A stretch of 64,000 nucleotides of DNA, from NCBI GenBank assembly GCA_006969385.1, contig CP030884.1:806001-870000 (forward strand), written 5' to 3'. Below, piece by piece: positions 44,154-53,290 of the stretch. Under the pieces are notes generated by a model. It searched no databases. It was not told where the DNA came from and saw nothing but the letters and a program-made list of their open reading frames with translations. The translations under genes were made by a program, and so were the position numbers. Origin of the DNA: Planctomycetaceae bacterium (GTDB lineage: Bacteria; Planctomycetota; Phycisphaerae; UBA1845; UTPLA1). Every line of letters starts with the position of its first letter. The first letter of the stretch is position 1.

Positions 44154-45719
44154 ATGCTTCGTTATCTCTCCACCCGCATCGTCCTCCTATTCGTTTTCGC
44201 CTTTGCTGCCCCCGCCACTGCCGCGGATATCCCCAAGCCGCCCAAGTACGACGAAACCTGGTATCAGGTCATGATCCAGGATCAGCACTGCGGCTACATG
44301 AAGGGCGTGTTGCGCACGGTCGGCGACGAAGTGCATAGCGACACGACGATTCATATCGAAATCAATCGCGGCGCTCAGGGCGTCGAAATGGACATGACGC
44401 AGTCGACCCGCGAAACCCTCGACGGTCGTCCGCTTTCGTTTCGCAACGTGCAAAAACTCGGTGCGGTCGAACAAGCGATCGAGGGAACTATCAAGAACAA
44501 CAAAGTCACGATCCGCCAAACCCAGTTCGGCACCACCAAAGAATCGACGCACGACTTTGATACCGACTGTCGTCTCGCCTGGGGCCAAACGCTCGCCCAA
44601 ATGAAACACGGCCTCGAACCGGGCACCGAAATCAAACTCAAAACCTTCGAGCCGAGCATGAGCCTCGACAAGGCCTTGGAAACCACGATCAAATTCGGCG
44701 ACGAGGAAACCGTCGACGTTCTCGGCACGCCGCGCAAGCTCCACAAAGTCACCGCAGTATTAAACCTCGGCGCCGCCGGCGGCATGGCGGCGGCCGCGCT
44801 GAACCAAACCGAAGTCGAAAGCGTCTCTTGGGTCGACGACGATCATACGCCGATCATTACGACGGTCGATCTCGGCATCATGAAGATGAAGATGTTTGCG
44901 ACGACCAAGGAACAAGCCTTAAAAACCGGCGCGCCGCCCGAGATGTTCCTGTCGACCATGATCACGACCGATGTGGCAATCCCGTCCGACGCAAAGTCCG
45001 CGAAATTCAAACTAACGCTCAAGCCCGACGCCAAAGGCAAGTTCCCGACGTTGCCCGCGACCGAAATGCAAACGTTCGAGCGCATCGACGAGCGCTCGGG
45101 CTACGTCGCCGTCAAACGCATCGATTGGGATGCCATCAAAGAAGCCAAGGTTTCCGCCGACGGCGTCCTGCCGGTCTATATCAACAGCTCCGCCGTTTGC
45201 GATAGCGACGACCGTAAGATTGTGCGACTTGCCCAAGACTACATGGGCAAGGACAAACCCGCCGCCGAGTTGGCGGATCAATTGCGAAAATTTGCCACGG
45301 ATTACATCACCTCCAAAGGGCTCGACGTCGGCTTCGCCACGGCCTCTGAAGTCGCGCGCGAAAAGCACGGCGACTGTACCGAACACAGTGTTTTCCTCGC
45401 AGCCATGGCTCGAGCGATCGACCTGCCCGCGCGCGGCGTGGGCGGTTTGGTCGGCGTGCCGCGCGGTTTCACCAACTCCGGCGCGGCGATGGAACTCGGC
45501 TTTCACATGTGGACGCAAGTCTATATCGACGGCAAGTGGATCGACATCGACGCCGCCATGCGCCAGACCGATTGCGACGTCACCCATATCGCAATCTGCA
45601 CCATGCCGCTGGGAAATAGCGGTTTCGTCAATGAAATCGGTGCCATCCTACCGGTGTTGGGTCAAGTCGATGTTGAAGTCGTGGAGGTAGACGGCAAGGC
45701 CGCCAAATCCGGAGACTAG
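44154..45719 (+). CDS. Secreted transglutaminase-like protein
   Basis: A 521-residue protein. The ATG at 44154 has AGGAG 8 bases upstream. Residues 1-24 form a signal peptide ending ATAA. A long beta-rich N-terminal part follows. The C-terminal Transglut_core-like domain has KHGDCTEHSVFLAAMARAIDLPAR (Cys near 407), FHMWTQVYIDGKW (His near 450) and IDIDA (Asp near 466), the papain-like triad. Relatives are proteases or amidases of the envelope rather than cross-linkers. It stands alone and is divergent from a lipoprotein gene. Confidence 0.88.
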   Translation: MLRYLSTRIVLLFVFAFAAPATAADIPKPPKYDETWYQVMIQDQHCGYMKGVLRTVGDEVHSDTTIHIEINRGAQGVEMDMTQSTRETLDGRPLSFRNVQKLGAVEQAIEGTIKNNKVTIRQTQFGTTKESTHDFDTDCRLAWGQTLAQMKHGLEPGTEIKLKTFEPSMSLDKALETTIKFGDEETVDVLGTPRKLHKVTAVLNLGAAGGMAAAALNQTEVESVSWVDDDHTPIITTVDLGIMKMKMFATTKEQALKTGAPPEMFLSTMITTDVAIPSDAKSAKFKLTLKPDAKGKFPTLPATEMQTFERIDERSGYVAVKRIDWDAIKEAKVSADGVLPVYINSSAVCDSDDRKIVRLAQDYMGKDKPAAELADQLRKFATDYITSKGLDVGFATASEVAREKHGDCTEHSVFLAAMARAIDLPARGVGGLVGVPRGFTNSGAAMELGFHMWTQVYIDGKWIDIDAAMRQTDCDVTHIAICTMPLGNSGFVNEIGAILPVLGQVDVEVVEVDGKAAKSGD

Positions 45720-45812
45720 AGCGTTCTTACTAACTGATCGTAACGGCAAAGCCCTGACCGCTTTTATAGCGTGCGCAATGCAGATACAGCATTGAGATTT
45801 GATGCGCGGAAT

Positions 45813-46024
45813 CCAACGCCAAAGGCGTTGGGCCAGTAGCCCAGGGTTGATGCGCAGCAGCTACCCTGGGTTGCAAAATAAACTCAAGGGTTTCAACGCT
45901 GAAGGCGTTGCGGCATACCGGATGGGGACGGAACTCCTTCAGAGTTCAATGATATTTTGCCAATGATTTCCTGGGGTAGCCGCTTCGCGTCAACCCCAGG
46001 CTGTTGAAACAACGCCGTTGGCGT
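45813..46024. repeat. Composite inverted repeat, about 60-base arms
   Basis: The 453-base gap 45720-46172 holds an element at 45813-45873 (ACGCCAAAGGCGTTGG, CCAGTAGCCCAGGGTTGATG, CTACCCTGGGTTGC) and its inverted relative at 45970-46024 (CCTGGGGTAGCCGC, CGTCAACCCCAGG, CAACGCCGTTGGCGT). They flank about 95 bases. Each arm also folds on itself. Such repeats are common in planctomycete genomes. No gene is seen in the gap. Confidence 0.75.
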
Positions 46025-46172
46025 AGAAGAGGACGGATAAACATAGCCGTCAATGCACAAATCCGAAGAATCGAGTCGTCGACAAAATCTCAAATTCGCT
46101 ACACTCGAATTCGGCACGGTCTAAGGAAGTCAATCGTGACACTAAACTAGAATGAAAAATGGTAAACGTTGA

Positions 46173-46562
46173 ATGGGCATAAAGCACCACCTGACACTGC
46201 TGTGTGCCATCGCCCTATTGTGGGCGGTGACCGTCTACTTCTGGCCAAATCCAGGTTTCCTGCTGCTCATATCTGTACCATTTTTCATACCGATCTATAT
46301 AGGGCATCGTGCATCACGACTTACCGTTATCCCGTCATTCCCGAGCAACCTCAAATTCGTCGCTATCTCATTTCTTTATAACTGCTTGTTTACCCTGACG
46401 CCGGTGATCGTCGGCCACTTGATCAACGAACACCAACGATACCCGCAAACAAATCACGTCTGGCAAAGCATCGCTATTCTTGGTGGATTGAGCTTTGTGA
46501 CCGCGTTTGCCGCGCTTTTTCCACCGAGTGTTGAGAAACGTAATCGTGCTTACCAATTGTGA
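46173..46562 (+). CDS. Small membrane protein of unknown function
   Basis: A 129-residue protein with three or four membrane spans (HHLTLLCAIALLWAVTVYF, FLLLISVPFFIPIYIG, VAISFLYNCLFTLTPVIVG, IAILGGLSFVTAFAALFPP). A start at the ATG at 46173 has no clear Shine-Dalgarno. No family is recognised. Base composition is more AT-rich than its neighbours, which may reflect transfer. Confidence 0.55.
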   Translation: MGIKHHLTLLCAIALLWAVTVYFWPNPGFLLLISVPFFIPIYIGHRASRLTVIPSFPSNLKFVAISFLYNCLFTLTPVIVGHLINEHQRYPQTNHVWQSIAILGGLSFVTAFAALFPPSVEKRNRAYQL

Positions 46563-46685
46563 GAGGCGTAACCGAATACGATATTCGTCTTGAGGCAAGC
46601 CGCAATTCGATCCCAGTAGGAATCGATGGGCAATGGCCCACCCTTTTCAAGGGTGGTGGAAAAGGCTTGAATATCGAAATCCCCC

Positions 46686-47915
46686 CTACTCCGACTCCTT
46701 CTCCAAATCGAACGCCGCATGCACCGCGCGTAACGCAGACGGGCCCTCTTCTTCGTTGATCAAGCAACTGATCACGATTTCGCTCGTGCTAATGTTCTCG
46801 ATATTGATATTCGCTTGCGACAGCGCCTCGAACATGCGCGAGGCCACGCCCGTGTGGGTGCGCATGCCCACGCCCACCACCGACACCTTCGCCAGCCCCG
46901 TCTTGATCTCCGTCGTCATGCCGCTCATATCGCGGCGCATCTCTTCCAACACCTGCTGGGCCGGTTCCAAATCCTGCGCTTCGATCGTAAAGCTCAAATC
47001 GGCATGATCCGAGCCCTTGTGTATCACCTGAATGATGTCATCCACGATCAAGCCGCGCTCGGCCACGCGCGCGAAGATCTCGCTCGCCAAGCCCGGGCGG
47101 TTGGCCACATTCATCAATTCCACGCGGGCCAGATCTTTCTTCAGCGCCGCCCCGCGCACGATCACTTGTTGTAAGTCGGATGATTCCGTCACGATGTCCG
47201 TCCCTTGTGCGTCGGCGTAACTGCTACGCACGTGTATGCGCACGTTGTAATTCTTGCCCAACTCGACACTGCGCGAGTGCATCACCTGCGCCCCCAGCGA
47301 CGCTAACTCGAGCATTTCGTCGTAGAAAATAAACGGCAACTTGCGCGCTTCGGGCACCAATCGGGGATCGGCCGAGTAGATACCGTCCACGTCGGTGTAA
47401 ATCTCGCACACCTCAGCATTGAGCGACGCCGCCAGCGCCACCGCCGTGGTATCCGAACCGCCGCGCCCCAGCGTGGTGATGTTCAGTGATTCATCGACGC
47501 CCTGAAAGCCCGCCACGATCACGATCGCGCCCTTATTCAACAACGACACGATACGGTTGCGTTCCGTGATTTCGCGAATGCGCGCTCGACCGAAGCTCGC
47601 GTCGGTGCGCAAACCAATCTGCCCGCCGGTCAAACTCACCGCGTCGTGCCCGGCATGATGAATCGCCATCGCCGTCAGCGCGATCGAGATTTGTTCGCCG
47701 GTGCTCAGCAGTTGATCCATCTCGCGTCGGCTGGGCCGATCGGTCACCTCATACGCCAGCCGCACCAATTCGTCGGTGGTCTTGTTCATGGCCGAGACCA
47801 CGACCACGACCTGATGACCCTCGAGCTTGGCGCGAATGGCGCGGCGCGCGGCGCGATGGATCTTGTCCGCATCGGCCAACGACGTTCCGCCAAATTTTTG
47901 CACGATCAAAGCCAT
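46686..47915 (-). CDS. lysC: Aspartate kinase
   Basis: Aspartokinase phosphorylates aspartate, the first step to lysine, threonine, methionine and diaminopimelate. The 409-residue product has IVQKFGGTSLAD, VVVVVSAMNKTTDELVRLA, FGRGGSDTTAVALAA (as TTLGRGGSDTTA), IYTDVDGIYSADPR and two C-terminal ACT domains (NRPGLASEIFARVAERGLIVDDIIQ and KVSVVGVGMRTHTGVASRMF) for feedback by lysine and/or threonine. Length and architecture match the monofunctional family. Next to purM on the same strand with 200 bases between. Confidence 0.97.
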   Translation of the reverse strand: MALIVQKFGGTSLADADKIHRAARRAIRAKLEGHQVVVVVSAMNKTTDELVRLAYEVTDRPSRREMDQLLSTGEQISIALTAMAIHHAGHDAVSLTGGQIGLRTDASFGRARIREITERNRIVSLLNKGAIVIVAGFQGVDESLNITTLGRGGSDTTAVALAASLNAEVCEIYTDVDGIYSADPRLVPEARKLPFIFYDEMLELASLGAQVMHSRSVELGKNYNVRIHVRSSYADAQGTDIVTESSDLQQVIVRGAALKKDLARVELMNVANRPGLASEIFARVAERGLIVDDIIQVIHKGSDHADLSFTIEAQDLEPAQQVLEEMRRDMSGMTTEIKTGLAKVSVVGVGMRTHTGVASRMFEALSQANINIENISTSEIVISCLINEEEGPSALRAVHAAFDLEKESE

Positions 47916-48025
47916 CGACGACTACCTTCGCCCCACCGAATGATTGATTGCGGTATTCTAATTTCGCTCGCCGCCCTTGCGAAGCATGGCTACGTGTTCG
48001 CGGATGCGGAGCATTCCGAATGCTT

Positions 48026-48058
48026 GCCTCCCTTGCAGGGAGGGGTTAGGGAAGGGTT
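48026..48058. repeat. Family D palindrome
   Basis: GCCTCCCTTGCAGGGAGG followed by GGTTAGGGAAGGGTT. Its core matches the copy at 43184-43217. It lies between lysC and purM. Confidence 0.75.
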
Positions 48059-48115
48059 CCTTTCGCTAACAAGCTTGCAACACTTTAGCGATCTAACCAA
48101 GTTTCGGATTAGCTT

Positions 48116-49201
48116 CTACTTCTTCCAAATCAGCCTTCGCTTGCCGCGCCGTATCACGCCGATGCGCCACGCCGTTTCGCCCAATTTCGCAAGCTGTCGT
48201 ATCACGCTATCGGCAAAAGTCGGTCGCACCACGAGCACGAAGCCAACGCCCATATTAAAGACGTCGTACATCTCTTCGATATCGACGCCCGCCTGTTGAA
48301 TCACGTCGAAAATCGGCGGCGGCGACCAACTGCGCCGGCGAACTTCGGCGGCGCACCCCTGCGGCAACACGCGCGGCAAGTTGCCTTCCAGCCCGCCGCC
48401 GGTGATATGCGCCATCGCCCGCACCACGCGCTTGCGCTTGTAGTGCTTCAGCAATTTCAGGATCGAACGCACGTAAATCCGTGTCGGTCGCAAAACTGCA
48501 TCTTCCAACGGCTCGCCCAACATCTCCTCCGCGCGTTTCTTATTCTTGACCTTTTTCAACGCCGCCCGCACCAGGCTATACCCGTTGCTATGAATACCGC
48601 TCGACGCGATGCCGATAATCGCATCGCCCGGTTGCACATCGCGACCATCCACGATGCGATTGCGATCGACCACGCCCACACAAAATCCGGCCAAGTCGAA
48701 GTGCGTCGGCGCATACATCGCCGGCATCTCGGCCGTCTCGCCGCCCAACAGCGCGCAGCCCGCCTCGACACAACCATCGGATACGCCCGTCACAATCTCG
48801 GCGATGTGTTCCGGATCGAGATGATGGCACGCAACGTAGTCGAGGAAGAACAGCGGCTCGGCCCCTAACGTAAGAATGTCGTTCGCATTCATCGCGACCA
48901 GATCGATGCCCAACTGCCCGATCTTGCCGTGCTCGATGCCGAGCAACAGCTTAGAACCCACCCCATCCGCACCGGCCACCAGCACCGGCTCCTTGAAGTG
49001 TCGCTGCAGCAGGTTCTCGGCAAAGTCGAGCCGCATCAGCCCCGCAAACGCCCCGTGCTGCGAGAGCACGCGCGGGTCATATGTGCGCCGCAGCGCATGC
49101 TTGATCTTCGCGACCATGCGGTCATTGGCCGACACATCGACGCCGGAGGACCGATATGTAAGTCCCGAAGATTTTCGTTTGGTTTTGGTCCGTTTGGCCA
49201 T
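48116..49201 (-). CDS. purM: Phosphoribosylformylglycinamidine cyclo-ligase
   Basis: PurM closes the imidazole ring of AIR in purine synthesis, using ATP. The 361-residue product shows VLVAGADGVGSKLLLGIEHG, MNANDILTLGAEPLFFLDY, LLGGETAEMPAMY, SGIHSNGYSLVR, HITGGGLEGNLPRVLP and FNMGVGFVLVV. The N-terminus has an extra basic stretch (KRTKTKRKSSG) before the conserved YRSSGVDV. ATG at 49201; a TTG just upstream is rejected. A small unsure gene precedes it by 62 bases. Confidence 0.96.
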   Translation of the reverse strand: MAKRTKTKRKSSGLTYRSSGVDVSANDRMVAKIKHALRRTYDPRVLSQHGAFAGLMRLDFAENLLQRHFKEPVLVAGADGVGSKLLLGIEHGKIGQLGIDLVAMNANDILTLGAEPLFFLDYVACHHLDPEHIAEIVTGVSDGCVEAGCALLGGETAEMPAMYAPTHFDLAGFCVGVVDRNRIVDGRDVQPGDAIIGIASSGIHSNGYSLVRAALKKVKNKKRAEEMLGEPLEDAVLRPTRIYVRSILKLLKHYKRKRVVRAMAHITGGGLEGNLPRVLPQGCAAEVRRRSWSPPPIFDVIQQAGVDIEEMYDVFNMGVGFVLVVRPTFADSVIRQLAKLGETAWRIGVIRRGKRRLIWKK

Positions 49202-49263
49202 AAGCAACGCTGAGTACGCCGTCGGGGCTTGAAAAACGCGGTATCTCTAACGACGACAGTACC

Positions 49264-49488
49264 TTAGCGATGCAGACGGAAGCTGTCGACGACCGCCCAA
49301 CCGGCCAGTTGGTCGTATTTCACAGCATTCGGCCTTATCATTTGGGGTAGGTCGTGATTGGGGAACACTGACCCTTCGAGGCAGAACGTTCGCACCTGCC
49401 CGTCAGGCCCCTTTACACGTTGGGTGATCTCAATCGAACTGGGTCGCGCGGTACTCGTACCTGCGTCGGCGTTGCCTTTTTCGGACAC
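49264..49488 (-). CDS. Possible small hypothetical gene upstream of purM
   Basis: A 74-residue frame with no known motif. Third-codon GC is about two thirds, like neighbouring genes, and the sequence (IEITQRVKGPDGQVRTFCLEG) looks protein-like. The only starts are GTG, with GGAG too close, so it could be an overprinted stretch. It is on the purM strand and could be co-transcribed. It also overlaps part of the upstream region of the plus-strand gene at 49596. Confidence 0.35.
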   Translation of the reverse strand: MSEKGNADAGTSTARPSSIEITQRVKGPDGQVRTFCLEGSVFPNHDLPQMIRPNAVKYDQLAGWAVVDSFRLHR

Positions 49489-49595
49489 GCTCCAAAGCGA
49501 GCGATATGTGCTGAAGGGTGTGGCCGCGTGGAACGATACCTGTGAAAGGTGTCCGTACCGCTACGAGACCTGCCGATGTTCCGTGGAGCAGCTTT

Positions 49596-50210
49596 GTGAA
49601 GCGACACGAAGAAGCCTTGGAAATCCTGTTTATCCTGCGGCGTCGATTGCTCGATCGACTGGCGGAGGTCGTGGTTGCCAAGCGCGAAACGTTGCTCAAC
49701 GGACACAACCATTCCGACAACCCGATCTCATCGCATAACGATCTCACCGAGATGATTCGCAACCTCAGCGAGATTGACCACGCCATCGCCGGCCTCGCCG
49801 ACGCCGTCGAAGATTCCGTCGCCCCGGCACCGCCAAAACCTGATACGCACAAGAACACCGTCACCACACCGGCCCCCGTCGATCTCGGTGCGACCGCCAA
49901 CGGCAACCATTTGTTCGCACAATACTTAAAGCTGTTGAGTAGCAACCGGCCGGAAGAAGCGTCGCGCGAATTGTCGCGCGTGTTGCACGTGCCGCTGGAT
50001 CGCGTGAATACCGCCAGCCGCTACGTGGGGCGCAGCTTAAGGGCCGACCCGACCGTTGCCGATCGCGTCGCGGACCTAGGCTATCAGATCACCGATCTGG
50101 AAGAGTCGGAAGCGATGAGGCAACTGATGCGCGTGTTCGGTTTCCAAGCCGTCGAAGCCCGCATGGCCGTGCAAGCCCTGCAAAGCGGTGTCGCGGGAAG
50201 CGTTCGGTAG
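49596..50210 (+). CDS. Unknown cytoplasmic protein, helical
   Basis: A 204-residue protein. GTG at 49596 has GGAG 7 bases upstream; the frame is open further upstream but without such a site. It is helical: residues 1-75 (EALEILFILRRRLLDRLAEVVVAKRETLL...) form one part, a Pro/Thr linker about 80-105 follows, and residues 107-204 form another helical part that ends LMRVFGFQAVEARMAVQALQ. The N-terminal helices resemble a DUF with a 'xLxLxxxxxLxxRLxE' coiled coil. Function unknown. Confidence 0.65.
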   Translation: MKRHEEALEILFILRRRLLDRLAEVVVAKRETLLNGHNHSDNPISSHNDLTEMIRNLSEIDHAIAGLADAVEDSVAPAPPKPDTHKNTVTTPAPVDLGATANGNHLFAQYLKLLSSNRPEEASRELSRVLHVPLDRVNTASRYVGRSLRADPTVADRVADLGYQITDLEESEAMRQLMRVFGFQAVEARMAVQALQSGVAGSVR

Positions 50211-50252
50211 CGCCTACCTCGGCAAACTTAAGTCGAACAACCGGGTGCATTT

Positions 50253-50291
50253 GGGTGCCCCATCCTTTGCATCAGCAAAGGTTGGCGAATC
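50253..50291. repeat. Family B palindrome upstream of uvrB
   Basis: GGGTGCCCCATCCTTTGC followed by AGCAAAGGTTGGCGAATC, one of the 'CATCC' subtype. It lies about 60 bases before the uvrB start. Confidence 0.82.
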
Positions 50292-50349
50292 ATCCACTCC
50301 GGGAGCCCCTGCCCTCACGACCGCCACCTGAAAACACTACACTACACGC

Positions 50350-52344
50350 ATGGACCGATTCGAAGTCGTCAGCGAAATGAAACCGGCGGGCGATCAGCCG
50401 CGCGCCATCGAAGCCTTGGTGCACAGCTACACGCAGCGCGGCAAAAAATACCAAACGCTGCTGGGCGTCACCGGCTCCGGTAAGACCTTCACGATGGCCA
50501 ATACCATCGCGCAGGTCAACAAACCCACGCTGGTCATCTCGCACAACAAAACGCTCGCCGCCCAGCTTTACGAAGAATTCAAAGAGCTGTTCCCCAACAA
50601 CGCCGTCGAATACTTCGTTAGCTATTACGACTACTACCAGCCCGAGGCCTACATCCCCGCGCGCGATATCTACATCGAAAAAGATTCGTCACGCAACGAC
50701 GATCTCGATCGTTTACGCCTCTCGGCCACCAGCGCCGTCGTTTCACGCCCCGACACGCTTGTCGTCGCCAGCGTCTCCTGCATCTTCGGCCTCGGCAGCC
50801 CCGACGATTACAAGGCGAGTGTCATCGATCTGCGCGTGGGCATGGAATACGAACGCGACGAGCTGCTGCGCAAGTTCGTTAACCTGCAATACGAACGCAA
50901 CAACATCGAACTTAAACGCAAGAGCTTTCGCGTACGCGGCGACGTGATAGAGCTTTACCCCGCTTACGAAGAATTCGCGTTTCGCATCGAACTCTTCGGC
51001 GATGAGATCGACAAGCTCGCCATTATCAATCCGCTGACCGGCGCGACGCTGGAAGACTGCGAACAACTCTATGTGTACCCCGCCGTGCACTACGTCATGC
51101 CGCAAGAACGCGTCGAAGCCGCCGTCGCCAGCATCAAGGAAGAACTCGAACTACGCCTGCAGGAATTCCGCCGACAGGGCAAGCTGCTCGAGGCCCAACG
51201 CCTGCAAGCGCGCACCAAGTACGACATCGAAATGATGCTCGAAGTCGGTTACTGCTCCGGCATTGAAAACTATTCGCGCCACCTCACCGGCGCCCCGCCC
51301 GGTTCCAAGCCGTACACCCTGGTCGATTACTTTCCTGACGACTTCCTGCTCATCATCGACGAGTCGCACGTGACCGTCCCGCAGGTTGGCGCGATGTACA
51401 ACGGCGACCGTGCCCGCAAGGAAGTGCTGGTCGAGCACGGTTTCCGCCTACCCAGCGCGCTCGACAACCGTCCGATGCGTTTTGAAGAATTCGAGAACAT
51501 GTGGGATCAGGTGTGTTTCGTCTCGGCCACGCCCGGCCCTTATGAATTAAGGCAGAGCAAAGGTGAGATTGTCGAACAAGTTGTGCGCCCGACAGGGCTG
51601 CTCGACCCTGTTATTTCGGTGAAGCCCGCGCGCGGCCAGGTGCCCGATTTGCTCGAACAAATCCAACGGCGCACAGCGGCGGGTGAACGCACGCTCGTCA
51701 CCACGCTTACCAAACGCCTTGCCGAAGACCTGAGCGATTACATCAAGCAAGCTGGCATCAAAGGGGCTTACCTGCATAGCGAAGTTGACACGGTTGACCG
51801 AGTGAAAATCTTGCGCGAGCTGCGCGAAGGCAAGTACGACGTCGTCATCGGTGTGAATCTGTTGCGCGAAGGTCTCGACCTACCAGAAGTCTCGCTGGTC
51901 GCCATTCTCGATGCGGATAAGCAAGGCTTTTTGCGCAGCGCGACGAGCCTCATCCAAACCATTGGTCGCTGCGCGCGAAATGTGAACGCCGAAGTCTACA
52001 TGTACGCCGACTCGGTCACCGCTGCCATGCAGGAAGCCATCGACGAAACCGAGCGCCGCCGCGCCATTCAGGAAGCGTATAACAAAGAACACGGCATCAC
52101 GCCGGCCACGATCAAGAAAGCGATTCGCAAAGGCCTCGAAGACAAAATCGCCGCCCGCAAAACGGCCCGCGCCGCCATCAAGGCCAGCGAAGAAGAATAC
52201 GACGCCACCGAGTCGGTCGCCGATTTGGAAAAGGAAATGTTCGCCGCCGCCGAAGCGCTCGACTTCGAGAAAGCCGCCAAACTTCGCGACCGCATTCAAG
52301 CGCTGAAGGATTCACCGACGTTGTTCTCGGAGAGTGTGAAGTAA
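50350..52344 (+). CDS. uvrB: Excinuclease ABC subunit B
   Basis: UvrB is the damage-verifying helicase-like subunit of nucleotide excision repair. The 664-residue product has the Walker [14 protein letters not shown] near 40, the beta-hairpin segment [19 protein letters not shown] ([17 protein letters not shown]), helicase motif [36 protein letters not shown] and the C-terminal UVR domain ([25 protein letters not shown]) that binds UvrC. Normal length. It starts at ATG 50350 without a strong Shine-Dalgarno, and a family B palindrome lies 25 bases past its stop. Confidence 0.97.
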   Translation: MDRFEVVSEMKPAGDQPRAIEALVHSYTQRGKKYQTLLGVTGSGKTFTMANTIAQVNKPTLVISHNKTLAAQLYEEFKELFPNNAVEYFVSYYDYYQPEAYIPARDIYIEKDSSRNDDLDRLRLSATSAVVSRPDTLVVASVSCIFGLGSPDDYKASVIDLRVGMEYERDELLRKFVNLQYERNNIELKRKSFRVRGDVIELYPAYEEFAFRIELFGDEIDKLAIINPLTGATLEDCEQLYVYPAVHYVMPQERVEAAVASIKEELELRLQEFRRQGKLLEAQRLQARTKYDIEMMLEVGYCSGIENYSRHLTGAPPGSKPYTLVDYFPDDFLLIIDESHVTVPQVGAMYNGDRARKEVLVEHGFRLPSALDNRPMRFEEFENMWDQVCFVSATPGPYELRQSKGEIVEQVVRPTGLLDPVISVKPARGQVPDLLEQIQRRTAAGERTLVTTLTKRLAEDLSDYIKQAGIKGAYLHSEVDTVDRVKILRELREGKYDVVIGVNLLREGLDLPEVSLVAILDADKQGFLRSATSLIQTIGRCARNVNAEVYMYADSVTAAMQEAIDETERRRAIQEAYNKEHGITPATIKKAIRKGLEDKIAARKTARAAIKASEEEYDATESVADLEKEMFAAAEALDFEKAAKLRDRIQALKDSPTLFSESVK

Positions 52345-52352
52345 CGCGCGCT

Positions 52353-52401
52353 GTGGCACCGGCTTGTAATCGGTGCCCCCGCCCTTCCAGGGCTGGGGGA
52401 C
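52353..52401. repeat. Family B palindrome after uvrB
   Basis: CTGTGGCACCGGCTTGTAATC leads into GGTGCCCCCGCCCTTCC and AGGGCTGGGGGACC. The first part also resembles 15972-15990. It lies in the 75-base gap between convergent uvrB and the thioredoxin gene. Confidence 0.82.
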
Positions 52402-52419
52402 CAACCCCATACCGCAAAC

Positions 52420-52965
52420 CTACCCGCGCAGCTTCTCGATCTTCGCCTTAATCGCCTCGGCTGGCTGCACGCCCATCAGCATCTCTTTGGCCTCGCCATC
52501 CTTGAAAAAGATAATCGTCGGATAGGCCCGCACACCGTGCCGTCGCTTCGCCTCCGGGTGACGATCACACTCGATCTTGCCGAAGACCACTTCGCCGTCG
52601 TACTCTTTGGCGAGCTTCTCCATTATCGGTGCCAAAAACTTACACGGCTTGCACCAATCGGTGTAAAAATCGACGACGACCACACCCTTCTGCTGATACA
52701 CCTTCTCGGCAATGTTTAGATTCGTCAGCTCGATAACGGCTTTGTCCGACTTCTGCGGCGCCGTCGCCGCGCGCTTCGTCGCGAGCTTCTTCGCTTCCGC
52801 CTGCGGCTTGGACATATTCGCCTTTACGTCGGTCGCCTTCGGTTCGGCAGGCTTCTGCTTGGTCGAAGACAAGTCGCCGGTATTGGCATCCGACTGCTGG
52901 TCGCAGGCCAACAGCCCCGCGCCCACCATCAGCAAACCACTGACTATCGCGATACGTAGCAACAT
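52420..52965 (-). CDS. Lipoprotein thioredoxin
   Basis: A 181-residue exported protein. The signal peptide ends GLLAC, so Cys21 is lipid-anchored. A Lys/Ala/Thr linker (25-75) is followed by a thioredoxin fold with the redox site WCKPC (104-108) and the cis-Pro loop YPTIIF. It probably keeps envelope proteins reduced or oxidised; the partner reductase is not in the window. AGAGGG lies upstream of the ATG. Convergent with uvrB. Confidence 0.9.
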   Translation of the reverse strand: MLLRIAIVSGLLMVGAGLLACDQQSDANTGDLSSTKQKPAEPKATDVKANMSKPQAEAKKLATKRAATAPQKSDKAVIELTNLNIAEKVYQQKGVVVVDFYTDWCKPCKFLAPIMEKLAKEYDGEVVFGKIECDRHPEAKRRHGVRAYPTIIFFKDGEAKEMLMGVQPAEAIKAKIEKLRG

Positions 52966-53290
52966 GAAACAACCCTCTGCGCCAACGGCGCTTTAGATGG
53001 TGCATTCTCCAATTTAATTCTTCGGCATTATACGAGCCGCAACCGCCGCGCGCCGATGCTCGCGCGCCGTGAGCCGCCGATGCGCAATAACAGCCGATAT
53101 TGCGCGCCCTCCCTTCGAGCCGGTTCGGTCAGGCTGCCGATATTCACTAGGTGCGCGCCGTTGCCATCGGCAACTCTAAAGCCCTGCCATTAGGCAACTT
53201 ACGCAGCACGCTCACAAACTCCGATCGCCCAACCCGCGCGACCCGTACTGTTACCGCAGCGCGACGCCATCTTGAACCGACGAGGCCACC
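52966..53290. other. Gap without a supported gene
   Basis: This 325-base gap separates the divergent thioredoxin and ftsK genes and must hold both promoters. Seen in it: an inverted repeat GCGCAATA...TATTGCGC at about 53082-53105 and a small one GTTGCC...GGCAAC at about 53159-53173. No promoter box can be assigned with confidence. Confidence 0.4.
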
